Part shown: positions 59,683 to 62,067 of the stretch, piece by piece | Layout of the letters: each line of letters starts with the position of its first letter | Numbering within the stretch: position 1 is the first letter of the stretch | Assembly: GCF_001905795.1 (NCBI RefSeq) | Contig: NZ_LIXJ01000036.1 | Coordinates: 1 to 62,067 of the forward strand | Direction of reading: 5' to 3' | Source: Streptomyces sp. CB01580 | GTDB lineage: Bacteria; Actinomycetota; Actinomycetes; Streptomycetales; Streptomycetaceae | Length of the DNA stretch: 62,067 nt | Notes under the pieces: generated by a model | What the model was told of the DNA's origin: nothing | The model's input: the letters and a program-made list of their open reading frames with translations, nothing else | The model's database searches: none | Translations under genes and position numbers: made by a program

Positions 59683-61988
59683 GCGCCGTATGGAGAGCCT
59701 CCCGCGCGGCCGTGAAGCGCCGTCGGCTCCAGACCTTCGTCATCGGGCTCGTCGTGCTCTGCTCCACCACGACCGTCCTGCTCGCGCTGGCGCTGCTGAA
59801 CGCCGCCTCGGGCCCCTTCGACAAGGCCTACGCCGCACAGCGCGGTGCTCATACGGTGGCGGCCTTCGACACCACGAAGGTCTCGCAGGAGCAGTTGGCA
59901 CGGACCGCCCGGCAGCCTGGGGTGAAGGCCGCGGCCGGGCCGTTCGGGCAGGCCGTCGTCGACATCCCCAAGGACTGGCTCTGGATGGCGGGCGGCACCC
60001 TCACGGTGGTGGGCCGGGCCGATCCGGCGGGCCCCGTGGACCGGATCGAACTCCTTGAAGGCCACTGGGCCACCGCACCCGGCGAGATCGTCGTCAACTG
60101 GTCCGTCCAGGGCTCCCCCGGCCCCGAGCTGCTCGGCACCAAGCTGGAGACCCCCGGCGGAGCGACGCTGACCGTCGTCGGATTCGCCGCCAGCATGAGC
60201 AAGTCGGCGAGCGCCTGGGTCTCGCCCGAGCAGATGGCCGCACTGCACCCGACCTCCGCCCAGATGCTCTACCGCTTCACGGACTCCTCGACGCAAACCC
60301 AGCTGAGCGCCTCGCTGGCACGGGCCACCACGGGACTGCCCAAGGAATCGCTGACCGGCGCTCAGACCTACCTCACCCTCAAGCACGCCTTCTCCGCGCT
60401 GGCCGACTCCTACCTCCCGTTCATCACACTCTTCGGCATCCTCGGCCTGCTCGTCTCCACCCTGATCGTCGGCAACGTGGTCAGCGGGGCGGTCGTCTCC
60501 GGGTACCGGCACATCGGAGTGCTCAAGGCCCTGGGCTTCACCCCCAACCAGGTCGTGGCCGTCTACCTGACGATGCTCTCCGTACCGGCGGTGGTGGGCT
60601 GCGTGCTGGGCACGCTGGCCGGCAACGCGCTGGCCGGGCCGATCCTGAAGGTCGCGTTCACCGGCATCGACGTGGGCCGGGCCGCGGTCGGCGACATCAG
60701 CCCGTGGGTGTCCGTGGCCTGCCTCGTGGGCATGCCCGCCCTTGTCCTGCTGGCCGCGCTGGTCCCCGCCCTGCGCGCCCACCGGGTGCCCGCCGCGGAG
60801 GCGATCAGCGCGGGCGGCGCGCCGCGGACCGGGCGCGGGCTGCGCGTCCAGCGGCTGCTCGGCGCCACCCGGCTGCCGCGCCCGGTCAGTCTGGGCCTCA
60901 GCCAGCCGTTCGCCCGCCCCAGCCGCACCCTGCTGACCATGGCGGCCATCGTCCTCGGGGTCACTACGGTGACCCTGTCGACCGGACTGACCAGCACCAT
61001 GGTGGCGTACGGCAATGTCGGGCGGGAGGACGGAGGCGCCAGGATCCACGTGACGACCGGGGGATCGGGCAACGACCGGACCCCGCCCCGGCTCAGTGAC
61101 CCGCAGATCGAGAAACGGCTGCGGTCCCTGCCGGGTGCGGAGGGGGTACGGGCCCGCGCGCTGTCCCAGGCGAACATGACTGGGCAGACCCAGCCCGTCT
61201 TCGCCGACTTCTACCGCGGCGACGATTCCTTGTACGAGCACACCATCGTCAAGGGCCGGGCGCCGGCCGCGGCGGGCGAGATCGTGGCCGGGCCGGCGTT
61301 CCTGAGCCAGCGCGGGCTGAAGCTCGGTGACCGGGTCACGCTGGAGCTGAACGGCAGGAAGATCACCGCGACCGTCGTGGGTCAGCTCATTGAGGGTAAC
61401 GCCCGGGCCCTGGAGGCCGCTTGGGAGAGTTTCGCCCAACTCGCACCGGGCGCCCACGCCACCGAGTACACGGTACGGCTCGCCTCCGGCGCCGACGCGC
61501 GCGCCTACGCCGAGGCGGTCGCGGCGCTCGACCCGGGCCTGCACGCGTCGGTGATGGACTCCGGCAACGCCGGCACCGCCACCGTCATCACCTTCTCGAC
61601 GGTGTTCACGGTGCTGCTGACACTCGTCGCGTCGCTCGGTGTCTTCAACACCGTTCTCCTGAACACCCGTGAGCGGCGCCGGGACCTGGGCATGCTCAAG
61701 TCGATCGGGATGACACCCCGGCAGGTGGTGGTGATGACGGTGACCTCGGTCGCCGGGTTGGGCGCGGTCGGCGGGCTGCTCGGCATCCCGCTCGGGATCG
61801 TGGCGCACCGCCTCGTCGTGGACCATGTCGGGGTGGTCGACTTCCCCGCACATATGAAGGACATGTGGCACGCGCCGCAGCTGGCCGCGATGCTCCTGGC
61901 GGGTGTGGCGATCGCAGTCCTCGGCGCACTGGTCCCGGCCCGGTCGGCGGCCCGGATGACCATCGCCTCGGTGCTGCACACCGAGTAG
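59679..61988 (+). CDS. FtsX-domain ABC permease, two-module
   Basis: 769 aa with two FtsX modules. An N-terminal helix (TFVIGLVVLCSTTTVLLALA), a periplasmic-like domain, then three helices (FITLFGILGLLVSTLIVGNV, MLSVPAVVGCVLGTLAGNAL, WVSVACLVGMPALVLLAALV). A second helix (LLTMAAIVLGVTTVTLSTG), another outer domain, and three final helices (TVIFSTVFTVLL-type, VTSVAGLGAVGGLLGIPLGI, AAMLLAGVAIAVLGALVPAR) complete it. It probably exports or releases a lipid-like or peptide substrate, or senses it for the adjacent two-component system. Length is normal for Streptomyces homologues and the gene looks intact. Confidence 0.93.
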   Translation: MSAVWRASRAAVKRRRLQTFVIGLVVLCSTTTVLLALALLNAASGPFDKAYAAQRGAHTVAAFDTTKVSQEQLARTARQPGVKAAAGPFGQAVVDIPKDWLWMAGGTLTVVGRADPAGPVDRIELLEGHWATAPGEIVVNWSVQGSPGPELLGTKLETPGGATLTVVGFAASMSKSASAWVSPEQMAALHPTSAQMLYRFTDSSTQTQLSASLARATTGLPKESLTGAQTYLTLKHAFSALADSYLPFITLFGILGLLVSTLIVGNVVSGAVVSGYRHIGVLKALGFTPNQVVAVYLTMLSVPAVVGCVLGTLAGNALAGPILKVAFTGIDVGRAAVGDISPWVSVACLVGMPALVLLAALVPALRAHRVPAAEAISAGGAPRTGRGLRVQRLLGATRLPRPVSLGLSQPFARPSRTLLTMAAIVLGVTTVTLSTGLTSTMVAYGNVGREDGGARIHVTTGGSGNDRTPPRLSDPQIEKRLRSLPGAEGVRARALSQANMTGQTQPVFADFYRGDDSLYEHTIVKGRAPAAAGEIVAGPAFLSQRGLKLGDRVTLELNGRKITATVVGQLIEGNARALEAAWESFAQLAPGAHATEYTVRLASGADARAYAEAVAALDPGLHASVMDSGNAGTATVITFSTVFTVLLTLVASLGVFNTVLLNTRERRRDLGMLKSIGMTPRQVVVMTVTSVAGLGAVGGLLGIPLGIVAHRLVVDHVGVVDFPAHMKDMWHAPQLAAMLLAGVAIAVLGALVPARSAARMTIASVLHTE

Positions 61989-62067
61989 ATCACCTGTCGG
62001 CATGGTGCAGAGAAGGGCGAGGACGCTTCCGTCGGCGGCCGGGGCGACTAGGGTCTGTGTGATGTCG
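61989..62067. other. Window end, possible start of next gene
   Basis: After the permease stop there is no clear terminator. An ATG at 62062 near the edge may open the next gene, but only two codons are visible. Confidence 0.2.

Noticed and set aside
59403..62003. 866-codon open frame antisense to the FtsX permease and ATPase
   Set aside because: Low-complexity Gly/Arg/His-rich shadow of a real two-module permease.

Overview
The window is high-GC actinobacterial DNA, most likely from a Streptomyces chromosome. Nearly every codon has G or C in third position, GTG starts are common, gene stops and starts overlap as ATGA or GTGA, and most families seen (AraC-type regulators, mycothiol-era DinB proteins, MacB-like ABC pairs, NarL-type two-component systems, Co-type nitrile hydratase) are standard in Streptomyces. 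The density of broken genes and insertion-sequence relics suggests an accessory or chromosome-arm region, not the conserved core. That placement is inference. No tRNA, rRNA, CRISPR array or replication origin was seen.

Layout. 1-3.8 kb: an IS3 relic cut by the window edge, a secreted multicopper oxidase, a Dps mini-ferritin and an intradiol ring-cleavage dioxygenase. 4.2-8.1 kb: a three-gene molybdenum hydroxylase operon (CoxL/M/S type, form II), closed by a strong hairpin. 8.4-13.8 kb: two AraC regulators around an esterase relic, an FMN reductase, an IS5 relic, and frameshifted or truncated NmrA and nitroreductase genes. 14-18.6 kb: a small membrane protein and a second molybdenum hydroxylase operon of the PaoABC (aldehyde oxidase) type. 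18.7-20.1 kb: a junction of truncated genes (nitronate monooxygenase, TniB, VOC). 20.1-24.4 kb: malic enzyme plus fumarase, then an SDR. 25.4-30.8 kb: a secreted alpha/beta hydrolase, a Co-type nitrile hydratase operon (beta-alpha-activator), a beta-carbonic anhydrase and a broken metallo-beta-lactamase-fold gene with a 44-bp tandem triplication. 31.6-36 kb: a haloperoxidase-type hydrolase, then relics of an MDR dehydrogenase, a replication-relaxation protein, IS3 and a group II intron, then an SDR.

36.2-41.0 kb is an alkylation-repair or nucleic-acid-modification island: Ogt, two paralogous 2OG-Fe(II) oxygenases related to the Oxygenase-NA family, a decayed Ada-AlkA fusion, a stand-alone Ada-type zinc protein and a frameshifted protein of unknown function. 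41.2-48.6 kb is an intact cell-envelope cluster: a sulfite-oxidase-fold domain fused to a cytochrome-b-like membrane domain, a membrane protein, a methyltransferase, GtrA, a GT87 mannosyltransferase-like protein, a zinc-ribbon sugar epimerase, a GT2 and a DUF2064 nucleotidyltransferase-like protein. 48.6-57 kb is a graveyard (IS110, DnaJ, hydrolase, IS630, IS6 nested against IS5). Three units stand out in it: a compact pyruvate-phosphate-dikinase-like gene with a winged-helix partner, an intact DinB gene, and an IS630-type MITE with 28-bp perfect inverted ends at the dinB stop codon. 57.3-62.0 kb is an intact module: a NarL-type response regulator and histidine kinase, divergent from a MacB-like ABC ATPase and permease.

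The intact metabolic theme is oxidation and detoxification of small aldehydes, nitriles, aromatics and halogenated compounds, with iron and oxidative-stress protection. Most individual reactions are assigned from family membership, not from recognised orthologues.
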